A DNA stretch of 64,000 nucleotides from Prauserella muralis (lineage in GTDB: Bacteria > Actinomycetota > Actinomycetes > Mycobacteriales > Pseudonocardiaceae). This document shows positions 42,556 to 52,097 of this stretch, one piece after another; the stretch's first letter is position 1; every line of letters begins with the position of its first letter. Location: positions 62,001 through 126,000 of the forward strand of contig NZ_MASW01000007.1 in the NCBI RefSeq assembly GCF_003202285.1. Reading direction: 5' to 3'. Below the pieces are notes generated by a model that saw only the letters and a list, made by a program, of their open reading frames with translations, was not told where the DNA came from and ran no database searches. The position numbers were made by a program, and so were the translations under genes.

Positions 42556-43890
42556 TCATTCGAGGCAGGTTCGCACGGCGTTGGCCAGGTTCGTCGCCCG
42601 TGGGTCGTTCGGCCGGAAGTTCCACAGGTTGGTGACGTAGCCGAAGCCGACCTGGGCGTCGGGATCGGCGAATCCGACCGAGCCGCCGGAGCCGGGATGG
42701 CCGAACGACGCCGGGCTGAGCATCGGGTACGGCGGGCAGGCTCGCCAGAACCCGAGCGACATGTTGAAGGAGCGGTCAGCGGGGATGTTCAGTCCCGGTG
42801 GCAGTCCGTGCATCGGTGTCGTGTCGGTGTGGATTTCCGTCGCCGTCCGGACGGTGGCCGGGTCGAGCAGCCGCACGCCGTCGACGCGGCTGACCGTGGC
42901 CGCGTACATCCGGGCGATCGAGTGCGCGTCGGCGACCATGTTCGCGGCCGGGAACTCCGCCGCACGCCAGGCCCGCGTGAGGTGATAGTCGGGCGTGGTG
43001 AGTGCGCCACCGAGTTCGCCGGCGCGGATCGCGACCGAGCCAGGACTGTACAGGGCGGTGACCCAAGCGGTGACCGTGTCCGCGTCGAGCCCGGTCACCT
43101 TGATCAACCCGGCGAGCAGCTCCTCCACACTGAACGGAGCGGCATGGTGAATCGTCGCCACCCGTCGCTCGTGTCTCTCCGGCAGCCCGATCCACGCGCT
43201 CAGGCCGAGCGGGCGGGCCACCTCCTCGGCGAAGAACGTGCCGAGCGATCTGCCGGTGATCCGGCGCACGACCTCACCGACCAGAAACCCGTACGTCATC
43301 GCGTGGTAGACGTGCTGGGTGCCCGGCTCCCACAACGGTGGCTGCGCCTCCAGTGCGCGGATGACCGGGTCCCAGGCGCACGCCTGCTCGAACATCAGCG
43401 GCCCGTCGACGACCGGCAGACCCGCCTGGTGCGACAGTAACCACCGCACCGGGATCCTGTCCTTGCCGTTCGCGCCGAACTCCGGCCAGTACCGCACCAC
43501 CGGGGCGTCCAGGTCCAGCAAACCGCGCTGCACCAGCAGGTGCGCGCAGATCGCGGTGGCACCCTTGGTCGTGGACGCGACCTGCGTGATCGTGTGTCTT
43601 CGCCACGGACGGTTCGCCTCACGTTCGGCGAGGCCGTCCCACAGGTTCACCACGAGACGCCCGCCCGCGTAGACACTGCACGCCGCACCGACCTCGCCGT
43701 CGCCCTCGAAGTTCTCGCGGAACGCGTCGGCGACCTTTCCCCATCCCCGCGCGACACCGCACTCGTCAGCTTTGGCGGAGGCGCTGCCGTGGGCGCCGAG
43801 GCCAGTGAGCGCAGCGGCACCCACCACGCCCGTCAACAGCGTCCGCCGTCCGACGGGCCCTTGCTCGGCCGGCCTGTTTGTCGTGTCCAC
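42556..43890 (-). CDS. Exported serine beta-lactamase-fold hydrolase (class C/esterase family)
   Basis: 444 residues. Probable Tat signal: GRRTLLTGVVGAAALTGLGA (about 15-34). Catalytic STTK (about 106-109), Tyr motif YHAM, and HPGSGGSVGF near the end in place of KTG. The family holds class C beta-lactamases, DD-peptidases and esterases such as EstB; this one is closer to the esterase type. GTG start at 43890 with AAAGGA. It may act on cell-wall or ester substrates outside the membrane. Confidence 0.85.
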   Translation of the reverse strand: MDTTNRPAEQGPVGRRTLLTGVVGAAALTGLGAHGSASAKADECGVARGWGKVADAFRENFEGDGEVGAACSVYAGGRLVVNLWDGLAEREANRPWRRHTITQVASTTKGATAICAHLLVQRGLLDLDAPVVRYWPEFGANGKDRIPVRWLLSHQAGLPVVDGPLMFEQACAWDPVIRALEAQPPLWEPGTQHVYHAMTYGFLVGEVVRRITGRSLGTFFAEEVARPLGLSAWIGLPERHERRVATIHHAAPFSVEELLAGLIKVTGLDADTVTAWVTALYSPGSVAIRAGELGGALTTPDYHLTRAWRAAEFPAANMVADAHSIARMYAATVSRVDGVRLLDPATVRTATEIHTDTTPMHGLPPGLNIPADRSFNMSLGFWRACPPYPMLSPASFGHPGSGGSVGFADPDAQVGFGYVTNLWNFRPNDPRATNLANAVRTCLE

Positions 43891-43930
43891 GATGTTGTGA
43901 TCCTTTCTGGAGATCTGCGAAGCACGAGGG

Positions 43931-44767
43931 TCAGGCGGCCGCGGGGTGGAGGGCGATGTCGCCGAGCCGGGTGCGGGCGTGGACGGTGACCTTGTCGGCG
44001 AACTTGCCCGGGTTGTCCTGCGCGGGCAGGGAGTTGCGCACGGCGCCCTTCGTGCTCGTCGCGTCGACCGTGGCGGCGGTGCCGTCGCTGATGCCGATCT
44101 CGATGCCGCCGGACGCGTTCACCAGCTCCGCCTGGCCACGGGTGAGCCGGCCGATCCGGATCGGACAGTCGCCTGCCGTGACGGTGACGCTGCCCTCGGC
44201 GGTGTCGATGTCGACGCTGCCGCCGGCGCCGCCGAGGTCGAGGTCGGAGTGGGCGTGGCCGATCCACACCTTCCCGGTCGAGCCCTGGTACCGGACGATG
44301 CCGGTGATCTCACCGAGGCGTATCCCGGCCGCGCCGCCGTCGATGGTGGCGTTCCCGGTGACGTGGCCGATCTCCACCGACCCGGCCGCCAGGCCGGCCC
44401 GCAGCGTGGCGGTGTGGTCGAGCCTCACCGGGCCGGATGCGATGTTCAGCTCGCAGTCGCCGAGCGGGCCGTCCGCGTGCACGTCCGTCCAGGCGGTGTT
44501 CAGCACCAGCCGGGAGCCGGCCGGCAGTTCGATCGTGATCGCGACCGAGGCGTTCCGGTCGCCCGACTTGGTCGTCGTCACCGACAGTGCGCCGGCGGAG
44601 AAGCCGACCTCGGTGTTCTCGGCCACCTTCACGTCCGACGCGCTCGCGCTGTCGATCGGCTCGACCCGCACGACCGTGTCCGGCCGCTCGCTCGCGGCGA
44701 TCCGCACCCGGGCGCCGGCGGTGGTGACCGAGGCCGTGATCGGGTCCAGGGTGGTGAAAGCAGGCAT
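43931..44767 (-). CDS. DUF4097-family beta-helix protein
   Basis: 278 residues of repeated short beta strands (SVEIGHVTGNATIDGGAAGI, GSVDIDTAEGSVTV), the DUF4097 adhesin-like pattern. No signal peptide or membrane segment. The ATG at 44767 has GGGGAGACC. Actinobacterial members are often next to PadR regulators or transporters; here only 40 nt upstream of the serine hydrolase in the same direction. Function unknown. Confidence 0.8.
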   Translation of the reverse strand: MPAFTTLDPITASVTTAGARVRIAASERPDTVVRVEPIDSASASDVKVAENTEVGFSAGALSVTTTKSGDRNASVAITIELPAGSRLVLNTAWTDVHADGPLGDCELNIASGPVRLDHTATLRAGLAAGSVEIGHVTGNATIDGGAAGIRLGEITGIVRYQGSTGKVWIGHAHSDLDLGGAGGSVDIDTAEGSVTVTAGDCPIRIGRLTRGQAELVNASGGIEIGISDGTAATVDATSTKGAVRNSLPAQDNPGKFADKVTVHARTRLGDIALHPAAA

Positions 44768-45018
44768 GACAGGTCTCCCCTTGTTCCGTCCGTGTTCTCG
44801 GAAGTTGACGTGTCCACGGTCGCCGACCGGCCAGACACGCCACTGACACCGCGCTGACACCGGCCGTGCCGGCGAGACCGCCCGTGTCAGCCGGCTCCGG
44901 TGACGTCCCAACACTCCCGCCCCGCACGGCGGCGATCAACGGTGAACATCGCAAGGACCGATAACCCGACGGTTATCAGCGCGTCGATGGGCGCGTCCGG
45001 CGGCACACGCGGCGCCGC

Positions 45019-45768
45019 TCAGTCGGCCCAGCGGGCGATGCCCAGAGCCGCGGCACGAACGGCGGGGGCGAGCCGGTCGACGGCGGCTCGCGAATGCGCC
45101 ACGATGCCCAGCGCGGCGCGGACCCGGCCGTCCAGGCCGAGTACCGGAGCGGCGACGGACACCGCTCCCAGGGTCATCTCCTCGTAGGAGTAGGCGACCC
45201 CGGTCTTGCGGACCTCGCCCAGCGCGGCCGCGAGCCGGCCGGGCTGGGTGATGGTGTGCGGGGTCATCCGGGTCAGGCCCGCCTCGGCGACGGAACGCAG
45301 CAGGTCCTTTCCGGAGAAGGCCAGGATGGCCTTTCCGACCCCGGTCGCGTGCAGAGGCAGGCGGCCGCCGACGTGGGTCAGCGTGGGCACGGCTTTGGTG
45401 CTGGAGATTTTCTCGATGCAGAGCGCCTGCTTGCCCTCCAGGACCGTCAGCTGGATGTTCTCCTGGGTCGCCTGGAAGAGATCGTGCATGTAGGGCAGGG
45501 CGGCTTCTCGCAGTCCACGCTGCTGCGGAGCGAGAGTGCCGATCGTCCACAGCCGCATCCCGATGCGGTACCGGCCGTCGTCGAGCCGCTCCAGCCCGCC
45601 CCAGTCGCGGAGTTCGGTGATGAGCCGGCGCGCGGTCGAGATCGGCAGGCCGCTTCGGGTGGCCACCTCGGTGAGTGACAGCGCGGGATGCGCCACGTCG
45701 AAGCAATCCAGGACGGTGAGCAGCCGCCGGGAGACGCTCTGACCGGGCGCATTCGTTCGACCTGCCAT
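45019..45768 (-). CDS. IclR-family transcriptional regulator
   Basis: 249 residues: winged helix (about 10-70, LSLTEVATRSGLPISTARRL) and effector domain with LPLHATGVGKAILAFS and YSYEEMTLGAVSVAAPV. The ATG at 45768 is chosen because the domain begins 14 residues later; longer frames read into the operator. It is divergent from the MFS-hydroxyquinol operon and probably controls it through GTTGCCA-type palindromes at 45788 and 53799. Confidence 0.92.
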   Translation of the reverse strand: MAGRTNAPGQSVSRRLLTVLDCFDVAHPALSLTEVATRSGLPISTARRLITELRDWGGLERLDDGRYRIGMRLWTIGTLAPQQRGLREAALPYMHDLFQATQENIQLTVLEGKQALCIEKISSTKAVPTLTHVGGRLPLHATGVGKAILAFSGKDLLRSVAEAGLTRMTPHTITQPGRLAAALGEVRKTGVAYSYEEMTLGAVSVAAPVLGLDGRVRAALGIVAHSRAAVDRLAPAVRAAALGIARWAD

Positions 45769-45787
45769 GCCGCCAAATCTACGGACG

Positions 45788-45806
45788 GTTGCCACTGGAT
45801 GGCAAC
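45788..45806. promoter_or_regulatory. Palindromic operator, probably IclR site 1
   Basis: GTTGCCA-N5-TGGCAAC, perfect 7-bp arms, 20 nt upstream of the IclR start. A related 19-bp element with identical spacing lies at 53799-53817. Confidence 0.7.
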
Positions 45807-45943
45807 AGCGTCTGGTGCCGAGCGGGGTCCCGGCCGCAGGATCGCTACGTTCCGACGAGATCAGCGGCGCAGAACAAGGAGGTTCTGAGGATGAGGAGCA
45901 ACGACGGGGCGGATCATCGCCACGCCACTGAGTGGGAGGCCCG

Positions 45944-47206
45944 ATGAGCGGGTTCTGGACACGCCAGGGCATCGTCCCGCACCTGCGCTGGGGATTCGTG
46001 GCGCTCACCTTGTTCATGATCGGCGACGGGATCGAGTCGGGGTTTCTGTCCCCTTACCTTGCCGAGCACGGCTTCGGCCCGGGCCAGACGTCACTGCTCT
46101 GGAGTGTCTACGGGTTCGTCGTCGCGGTCGCCGCCTGGCTGTCGGGCGCACTCGCCGAGGCGTTCGGTCCTCGGCGCGTGATGCTCGCGGGGTTCGTGAT
46201 CTGGGTCGTCTTCGAGATCGCGTTCCTGGTCGCGCTGGCCCAGGGCGACTTCACGTTGATGCTGGTCAGCTTCGGCGTCCGCGGCCTGGGGTATCCGCTG
46301 TTCTCGTACGGCTTCCTGGTCTGGGTGGCCATGGACACGCCCGAGTCGGTGATGGGCAAGGCCGTCGGCTGGTACTGGTTCTTCTTCGTGCTGGGCCTTG
46401 GCGTGATCAGTTCCTACTACGCGGGGGCGGTCATCCCGCTGATCGGTGAGTTCGCGACTCTGGTCACCTCACTGGCGTTCATCGGCGCCGGCGGGGTCAT
46501 GCTGGCGGTCCTCGTCAGGGCCCGCCCACAGGAGCCGACCAGCGTCGCGACCAGCCTGCGTTCCGTTCTGGGCGCCGTCACGATCGTGATCGAACGGCCG
46601 AAGGTGGGCCTCGGCGGCATCGTCCGGGTGATCAACACCTTGGGTTTCTACGCCTTCGTGGTGTTCCTGGGCACGTTCATGGTCCGTGATGTCGGGCTGT
46701 CCACTCCGGAATGGCAGACGGTGTGGGGCACGATGCTGCTGACGAACATCCTCGCCAACATCGTGTTCGGGTACGTCGCCGACAAGATCGGCCGCGTCCG
46801 GACGGTGGCCTGGTTCGGCGGCCTGCTCTGCGCCGCGAGCGTTCCCGCCTTCTACTACGTGCCGGAACTGCTCGGCCCGAACTTCTGGGCGATCCTCGTG
46901 GTCGGCATCCTCTACGGCGCCGGGCTCTCCGGCTTCGTTCCGCTCTCGGCGATCATGCCCGCGCTGGCTCCGCACCGCGTCGGCAGCGCCGTCGCGATCC
47001 TGAACCTCGGCGCGGGGGTGAGCCAGTTCATGGGGCCTGTCCTCGCCGGGCTGGTGGCCCCGATCGGTGTCTCCGGGACCCTCTGGGTCATCTCCGGCAT
47101 CTACGTCGCCGGCATCGCGCTCACCTACTGCCTGCGCAACCGCGAGCACCGGACGACCGGCCTGTCCACAGCAGACCATCACCTGACCGAAAGGACCGCG
47201 CTATGA
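45944..47206 (+). CDS. MFS transporter
   Basis: 420 residues, twelve predicted membrane segments; MFS signature after helix 2 (LAEAFGPRRVMLAG) and its repeat in the second half (GYVADKIGRVRTVAWFG). Resembles the pentitol/RbtT-like branch. The ATG at 45944 has GTGGGAGG. Stop overlaps the next ATG (ATGA). Probably imports the aromatic precursor of this operon. Confidence 0.88.
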   Translation: MSGFWTRQGIVPHLRWGFVALTLFMIGDGIESGFLSPYLAEHGFGPGQTSLLWSVYGFVVAVAAWLSGALAEAFGPRRVMLAGFVIWVVFEIAFLVALAQGDFTLMLVSFGVRGLGYPLFSYGFLVWVAMDTPESVMGKAVGWYWFFFVLGLGVISSYYAGAVIPLIGEFATLVTSLAFIGAGGVMLAVLVRARPQEPTSVATSLRSVLGAVTIVIERPKVGLGGIVRVINTLGFYAFVVFLGTFMVRDVGLSTPEWQTVWGTMLLTNILANIVFGYVADKIGRVRTVAWFGGLLCAASVPAFYYVPELLGPNFWAILVVGILYGAGLSGFVPLSAIMPALAPHRVGSAVAILNLGAGVSQFMGPVLAGLVAPIGVSGTLWVISGIYVAGIALTYCLRNREHRTTGLSTADHHLTERTAL

Positions 47207-47913
47207 CCCGCCTGCCCACGATCGTCCTCGTCCACGGTATGTGGCACGGCGGCTGGGCCTGGGAACGTGTCGCGACGCACCTCGAAGCGAGCGGCTATCC
47301 CTGCGTCCGCGTCACGTTGCCGGGCCAGGACCGCGCCCCGGGCGACCCGACGTTCCGCGGGCACTGCGATCACCTCGTGCGCGTGCTCGGGAACGTCTCC
47401 GGCGACGTCGTGCTCGTCGGGCACTCCTATTCCGGCGCTCTGCTGACCGAGGTCGGCGACGCGGCGGGGGTGCGTGCCCTGGTCTACGTGAGCGCGTTCT
47501 GCCTCGAACCCGGTGAGTCGGTCGCGTCCGTCAACGACGCCGAGGCGGGCTCCCAGGCGGGCAAGGACGACATCCGCCAGATCGGCGACTACCTGGTCAT
47601 CGACCCGGAGACCGCGATGCACGCGTTCTACCACGACTGCACGCCTGCCGATGCGGCGAGTGCGGCCGAGCGCCTCACCCCCGAGCACGCGGACGCCCGG
47701 ACAGCGATCGTGTCCCGTGCGGCCTGGCGGACCGTTCCCTCGCATTTCGTCGTCTGCACCCTGGACCGGGCCTGCACGCCGGAGGTCCAGCGCAGAATGG
47801 CCGCGCGAGTGACCTCATCGAGCGAGCTCGAGTCGAGTCACTCGCCGATGCTGTCGATGCCGGAGGCCGTGGCGAACACGATCGTCAAGGTGGCGACGGA
47901 GCACGCGTCGTGA
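47203..47913 (+). CDS. Alpha/beta hydrolase (hydroxynitrile-lyase/esterase-like)
   Basis: 236 residues. LVHGMWHGGWAWERV (oxyanion), VGHSYSGALLTEV (nucleophile Ser), CTLDRACTP (Asp) and SSHSPMLSMP (His), as in the MenH/methylesterase-like HNL group. Coupled to the MFS gene and to the next SDR by 4-nt overlaps. Probably cleaves an ester or C-C bond early in the pathway. Confidence 0.87.
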   Translation: MTRLPTIVLVHGMWHGGWAWERVATHLEASGYPCVRVTLPGQDRAPGDPTFRGHCDHLVRVLGNVSGDVVLVGHSYSGALLTEVGDAAGVRALVYVSAFCLEPGESVASVNDAEAGSQAGKDDIRQIGDYLVIDPETAMHAFYHDCTPADAASAAERLTPEHADARTAIVSRAAWRTVPSHFVVCTLDRACTPEVQRRMAARVTSSSELESSHSPMLSMPEAVANTIVKVATEHAS

Positions 47914-48656
47914 ACGCCCCCGTCGCGATCGTCACCGGCGGTGCGGGCGGCATGGGCACGGCCATCGCCACGGCCCTGCTCGATGACGGCTTCCGGGTGA
48001 TGCTGCTCGATCGCCGCGGGGCGAAGGAGGCGGCCTGCCGGCTCACCGGCGAGACCCTGGGCATCGAGGCCGACGTCACCGACGAGGCATCGGTGCGGGC
48101 GGCCATCGAGCAGGTGGACGCGACGTGGGGCCGGATCGACGCGCTGGTCAACAATGCCGGGATCGAGCCGCCGCACACGATGGAGAATCTGGACCTGGAG
48201 TCCTGGCAGGCGACACTACAGGTCAACCTGACCGGCCCGGCACTGATGATGAAACACTGCGTCCCGTTGTGGCGGCGCCAGGGCGGCGGTCGAGTGGTGT
48301 CGATCGGCTCGCGCGTGTGGCTCGGTGGCGGCTGGACGCCCGCGTACTCCGCGTCGAAGGCGGGACTCGTCGGACTGACCCGGGTGGCGGCACCCGAACT
48401 GGGCCGGCTCGGGGTCACGGTCAACGTCGTCGCGCCGAGCTTCGTGCACACCCCGTTCAACGTCCAGAAGGCCGATCCCGGGTTCGTCGAGGACTACGTC
48501 GGCCGGTTCGCCGCGGCCTCGCCGCTGGGCAGGCTGGTGGAGCCGGTCGACGTCGCGAACACCGTCGCGTTCCTGGTCTCAGACCGGGCCCGCAACATCA
48601 CGGGAGAAGTGATCCATGTGGCCGCCGGAACCCAACTGGCGCCGGCGATTCGATGA
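47910..48656 (+). CDS. Short-chain dehydrogenase/reductase
   Basis: 248 residues, classical SDR: TGGAGGMGTAIA (cofactor), VNNAGIEPPH, Tyr-Lys in YSASKAGLVG, catalytic Ser in SIGSRVW. Asp in LDRRG suggests NAD preference. GTG start overlapping the upstream stop. Confidence 0.9.
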   Translation: MNAPVAIVTGGAGGMGTAIATALLDDGFRVMLLDRRGAKEAACRLTGETLGIEADVTDEASVRAAIEQVDATWGRIDALVNNAGIEPPHTMENLDLESWQATLQVNLTGPALMMKHCVPLWRRQGGGRVVSIGSRVWLGGGWTPAYSASKAGLVGLTRVAAPELGRLGVTVNVVAPSFVHTPFNVQKADPGFVEDYVGRFAAASPLGRLVEPVDVANTVAFLVSDRARNITGEVIHVAAGTQLAPAIR

Positions 48657-48672
48657 CAGGGGGTTGAGGACC

Positions 48673-49296
48673 GTGTCGACAAGCCTCGAGGACAGGCTGG
48701 CACTGCGCGAACTGACCGACAACTGGGCCGTCTGGCGCGACGCGGGAGACTGGGACCGCTTCGCGACCGTGTGGCATCCGACCGAGGGGTGGATGACCGC
48801 GACCTGGTTCCAGGGGCCTGCCGCGGACTTCATCGCGGTCAGCCGCGAAGGCTTCGATCGCGGCGTGAACATCCTGCATTTCCTGGGTGGACACAGCGCC
48901 GACGTGAACGGCGACCGGGCGATCGCCCAGACGAAGATGACGATCACCCAGCGCGCGAGCGTCGACGGGGTGGAGGCCGACGTGGTGTGCACCGGCCGCT
49001 TCTACGACTTCTGCAGCCGCTACCGGGGCGAGTGGAAGATCGTGCGCAGGCAGCCGATCTACGAGAGGGACCGGCTCGACCCCGTCGACCCGTCCGCGCG
49101 GCTGGAGCTCGACGCCGATCTGCTCAAGCGGTTCCCCTCCGGGTACCGGCACCTCGCCTACCTGCAGACCAAGGCGGGGTTCACGGTCAAGACCGGCCTG
49201 CCCGGACTCACCGGTGAGGCAGTACGGCGCCTGTACGACGAGGGCGCGAAATGGCTCGCGGGCTCCGCCACCCCGGGCGACGTCAGCAAAGGATGA
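48673..49296 (+). CDS. SnoaL/NTF2-like polyketide-cyclase-fold protein
   Basis: 207 residues. RLALRELTDNWAVWRDAGDW, then FLGGHSADVNGDRAIA and GRFYDFCSRYRGEWKIVRR, the NTF2-like cone of ring-hydroxylating dioxygenase beta subunits, dehydratases and decarboxylases. Start GTG at 48673, GGGGGTTGAGG upstream. ATGA overlap with the next gene. Catalytic role not assigned. Confidence 0.75.
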   Translation: MSTSLEDRLALRELTDNWAVWRDAGDWDRFATVWHPTEGWMTATWFQGPAADFIAVSREGFDRGVNILHFLGGHSADVNGDRAIAQTKMTITQRASVDGVEADVVCTGRFYDFCSRYRGEWKIVRRQPIYERDRLDPVDPSARLELDADLLKRFPSGYRHLAYLQTKAGFTVKTGLPGLTGEAVRRLYDEGAKWLAGSATPGDVSKG

Positions 49297-50129
49297 GCAC
49301 TGGCATGAAACACCTCAGCTGCAGCGCGAGCACGCTCCGCAGGGCGGACCTGACCACCCGCGTGTCCGTCGCGGCCAAGGCCGGTTTCGCCGGCATCGGG
49401 CTGCGCGTGAGCGACTACCTCGACGCGGACCTGGCCGACGGGCAGATCCGCGACCTGCTCGACGAGCACGGTCTGCGGGTGCTCGAGCTCGAGCACAACT
49501 GGGACTGGGCCGTCGGCGAGGACCCGGTCGAGGAGACCATGTTCCACCTCGCCGAGACGATCGGGGTGCGGCACCTCAACGTCCCGATGTTCGAGGCACA
49601 CCCGCACGCGGACCTGGTGGAGCCGTTCGGCGCGCTGTGCGACCGCGCCGCCGAGCACGGCGTGCTGGTGGGTTTCGAGTTCCTTCCCTACAGTCACGTG
49701 CGCACCCTCGGCCAGGCGTGGGACGTCGTCGCCGCCGCTGACCGACCGAACGGCGGGATCACCCTCGACCTGTGGCACTGGTTCCGCTCCGGTGCCACCC
49801 CGGACGACCTCGCCGGCATTCCGGCCTCCGTGATCACGACGGTCCAGCTGTGCGACGTGCTGCCCCAACCGGAACCCGACCTGACCGAGGAGGCCCGCCA
49901 CCGGCGGTTGCTGCCCGGGCACGGCGCCGGCGACACGCTCGGCGTGCTCGGCGCGCTGCGTGACCACGGCGTCGCCGCGCCGATGTCGGTGGAGGTCTTC
50001 TCCGACGATCTCGACGCCCGGCCCACGGAGGACACGGCCCGGCTCGCCTTCGGCGCGGGCGCCGACGTGCTCGACCGCGCGGGGTTCGCCGCCCCGTCCT
50101 GGACGACGAACCTCGAGGAGGGCCGATGA
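49293..50129 (+). CDS. Xylose-isomerase-like TIM-barrel protein
   Basis: 278 residues of the sugar phosphate isomerase/epimerase (AP endonuclease 2) family: GFAGIGLRVSDYLD, metal residues Glu in VGFEFLPYS, Asp/His in ITLDLWHWFRSG and Glu in MSVEVFSDD. Members include hydroxypyruvate isomerase, IolE/IolI dehydratases and 3-dehydroshikimate dehydratase. Position inside a hydroxyquinol operon fits a dehydratase of a cyclic intermediate; inferred. Confidence 0.8.
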   Translation: MSTGMKHLSCSASTLRRADLTTRVSVAAKAGFAGIGLRVSDYLDADLADGQIRDLLDEHGLRVLELEHNWDWAVGEDPVEETMFHLAETIGVRHLNVPMFEAHPHADLVEPFGALCDRAAEHGVLVGFEFLPYSHVRTLGQAWDVVAAADRPNGGITLDLWHWFRSGATPDDLAGIPASVITTVQLCDVLPQPEPDLTEEARHRRLLPGHGAGDTLGVLGALRDHGVAAPMSVEVFSDDLDARPTEDTARLAFGAGADVLDRAGFAAPSWTTNLEEGR

Positions 50130-50995
50130 CCGGCTTCTCCGAGCACACCTCGGCGGAGGTCGTCGCCGAGAGCTTCGCCGGCACCCCGGACCCACGGTTG
50201 AGGCGAATCCTGACGAGCCTTGTCGAGCACCTGCACGGGTTCGTCAGGGACGTCGAACCCACCCAGGCGGAATGGCAGCAGGCGATCGACTTCCTCACCG
50301 CCACCGGCCACACGTGCGACGACACCCGCCAGGAGTTCGTCCTGCTCTCGGACGTGCTCGGGGTGTCGATGCTGGTCGACGCGATCAACAACCGCACGTC
50401 CCCGGCCGCCACCGACACCACGGTCCTCGGGCCGTTTCACCTGGTCGACTCCCCGCCGCGTGAGCTCGGCGCGAACATCTCGCTCGACGGCAACGGTGAG
50501 CCGTGCGTGTTCGCGGGGCAGGTCCGCTCGGCCGACGGGGCGCCGCTGCCCGGGGCGCGGGTCGACGTGTGGCAGGCCAACGGCGCCGGGTACTACGACG
50601 TGCAGCAGCCCGGCCTGCAGCCCGAGCGGAACCTGCGCGGGCTGTTCGTCACCGACGAGCACGGCCGGTTCTGGCTGCGCACGGTGGTTCCCCGCTACTA
50701 CCCGATCCCGGACGACGGGCCGGTCGGCAGGCTGCTCACCGCCACCAACCGGCACCCGAACCGGCCCGCGCACATCCATGTCATCGCCGAAGCGGACGGC
50801 CACGCGCCGCTCACGACGCATGTCTTCGTCGAAGGCAGCCCGTACCTGGACTCCGACACGGTGTTCGGGGTGAAGGAGTCGCTGATCCGGCCCGTCACCG
50901 ACGTCGACGATCCCGTTCGCGCCGAGCACTACGGCGTCGCCAACCCGTTCCGGCTCATCGAGTTCGACGTCGTTCTGGACCGGGTGCGGCCATGA
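50126..50995 (+). CDS. Hydroxyquinol/catechol 1,2-dioxygenase (intradiol)
   Basis: 289 residues. N-terminal helical dimer domain (FVLLSDVLGVSMLVDAINN), then iron site Tyr in ANGAGYYDVQ and PRYYPIPDDGP, His in NRPAHIHV. The next gene is a maleylacetate reductase, which argues for hydroxyquinol (1,2,4-trihydroxybenzene) as substrate. ATG at 50126, 4-nt overlap with the previous gene. Confidence 0.92.
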   Translation: MTGFSEHTSAEVVAESFAGTPDPRLRRILTSLVEHLHGFVRDVEPTQAEWQQAIDFLTATGHTCDDTRQEFVLLSDVLGVSMLVDAINNRTSPAATDTTVLGPFHLVDSPPRELGANISLDGNGEPCVFAGQVRSADGAPLPGARVDVWQANGAGYYDVQQPGLQPERNLRGLFVTDEHGRFWLRTVVPRYYPIPDDGPVGRLLTATNRHPNRPAHIHVIAEADGHAPLTTHVFVEGSPYLDSDTVFGVKESLIRPVTDVDDPVRAEHYGVANPFRLIEFDVVLDRVRP

Positions 50996-52068
50996 CTCAC
51001 GAGTTCGTGCACGAGAGCCGACCCGGCCGCGTCGTCTTCGCCGTGGGTGCGCGCACACGGCTCGCCGAGGAGGTCGATCGCCTCGGCCTGCGCAGGCTGA
51101 TCGTGGTGTGCACGCCGGAGCAGGCGGATCTCGCCGCCGAGCTCACCCTCCCGCTCCGGGACCGGATCGCGGCGCTGCACCCGCACGCGACCAGGCACGT
51201 TCCCACCGCGGTCGCCGCGACAGCGGTCGCCCGGAGCCGGGAGGCCAGCGCCGACGGATGCATCGCCGTCGGTGGTGGCTCCGCGATCGGCCTGGCCAAG
51301 GCCATCGCCAAGGACACCGGCCTGCCCTCCGTGGCGGTGCCGACGACGTACGCCGGTTCGGAGATGACGCCGATCTGGGGCCTGACCGGCGCCGACCGCA
51401 AGACCACCGGCCGGGACCCGCGCGTCCTTCCGTCCACCGTGCTCTACGACCCCGCGCTGACGCTTACCCTACCGAGCCGGCTCTCCCTCACCAGCGGCAT
51501 CAACGCCCTCGCGCATGCGGCCGAAGCGCTCTACGCGCCCGACGGCTCGCCGATCACGGCACTGATGGCGGCGGAGTCGGCACGCGCCCTCGCCGGAGCA
51601 CTCCCCCGGGTGGCCGCCGATCCGCGCGACCTCGAGGCCCGTTCGGACGCCCTCTACGGGGCCTGGCTCGCCGGCAGCGTGCTGGGCGCCACCACGATGT
51701 CGTTGCACCACAAGCTGTGCCACGTTCTCGGCGGCGCGTTCGACCTTCCGCACGCCGAAACCCACACCGCGATACTCCCGCACGTTCTCGCCTTCAACCT
51801 CCCGGCGGCGGCCCGGGCGCGGACCGCGCTGGAATCCGCGTTCGGCGCGGCCGATCCGGGCGGCCACCTGTTCCACCTCGCCGAGGACCTCGGCGCCGAG
51901 ATGTCCCTCGCGGCACTCGGCATGCCGGAGGACGGCGTGGACACCGTGGTGGCCCAGGCGCTCGCCACGCCCTACGCCAATCCGAGGCCGGTGACCGAGA
52001 CCGACCTGCGCGCGATGGTCGGCAACGCCCTCACCGGGGAGGCCCCCGCCCCGCGCCCGCTCGGATAG
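50992..52068 (+). CDS. Maleylacetate reductase
   Basis: 358 residues, iron-type alcohol dehydrogenase family. CIAVGGGSAIGLAKAIA (NAD site), VPTTYAGSEMTPIWG and SLHHKLCHVLGG with metal His residues; these are standard for maleylacetate reductases. Converts maleylacetate to 3-oxoadipate. ATG overlaps the dioxygenase stop. Confidence 0.92.
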   Translation: MTHEFVHESRPGRVVFAVGARTRLAEEVDRLGLRRLIVVCTPEQADLAAELTLPLRDRIAALHPHATRHVPTAVAATAVARSREASADGCIAVGGGSAIGLAKAIAKDTGLPSVAVPTTYAGSEMTPIWGLTGADRKTTGRDPRVLPSTVLYDPALTLTLPSRLSLTSGINALAHAAEALYAPDGSPITALMAAESARALAGALPRVAADPRDLEARSDALYGAWLAGSVLGATTMSLHHKLCHVLGGAFDLPHAETHTAILPHVLAFNLPAAARARTALESAFGAADPGGHLFHLAEDLGAEMSLAALGMPEDGVDTVVAQALATPYANPRPVTETDLRAMVGNALTGEAPAPRPLG

Positions 52069-52097
52069 CCAAGCACCATCACGAAGGGAACCCGATC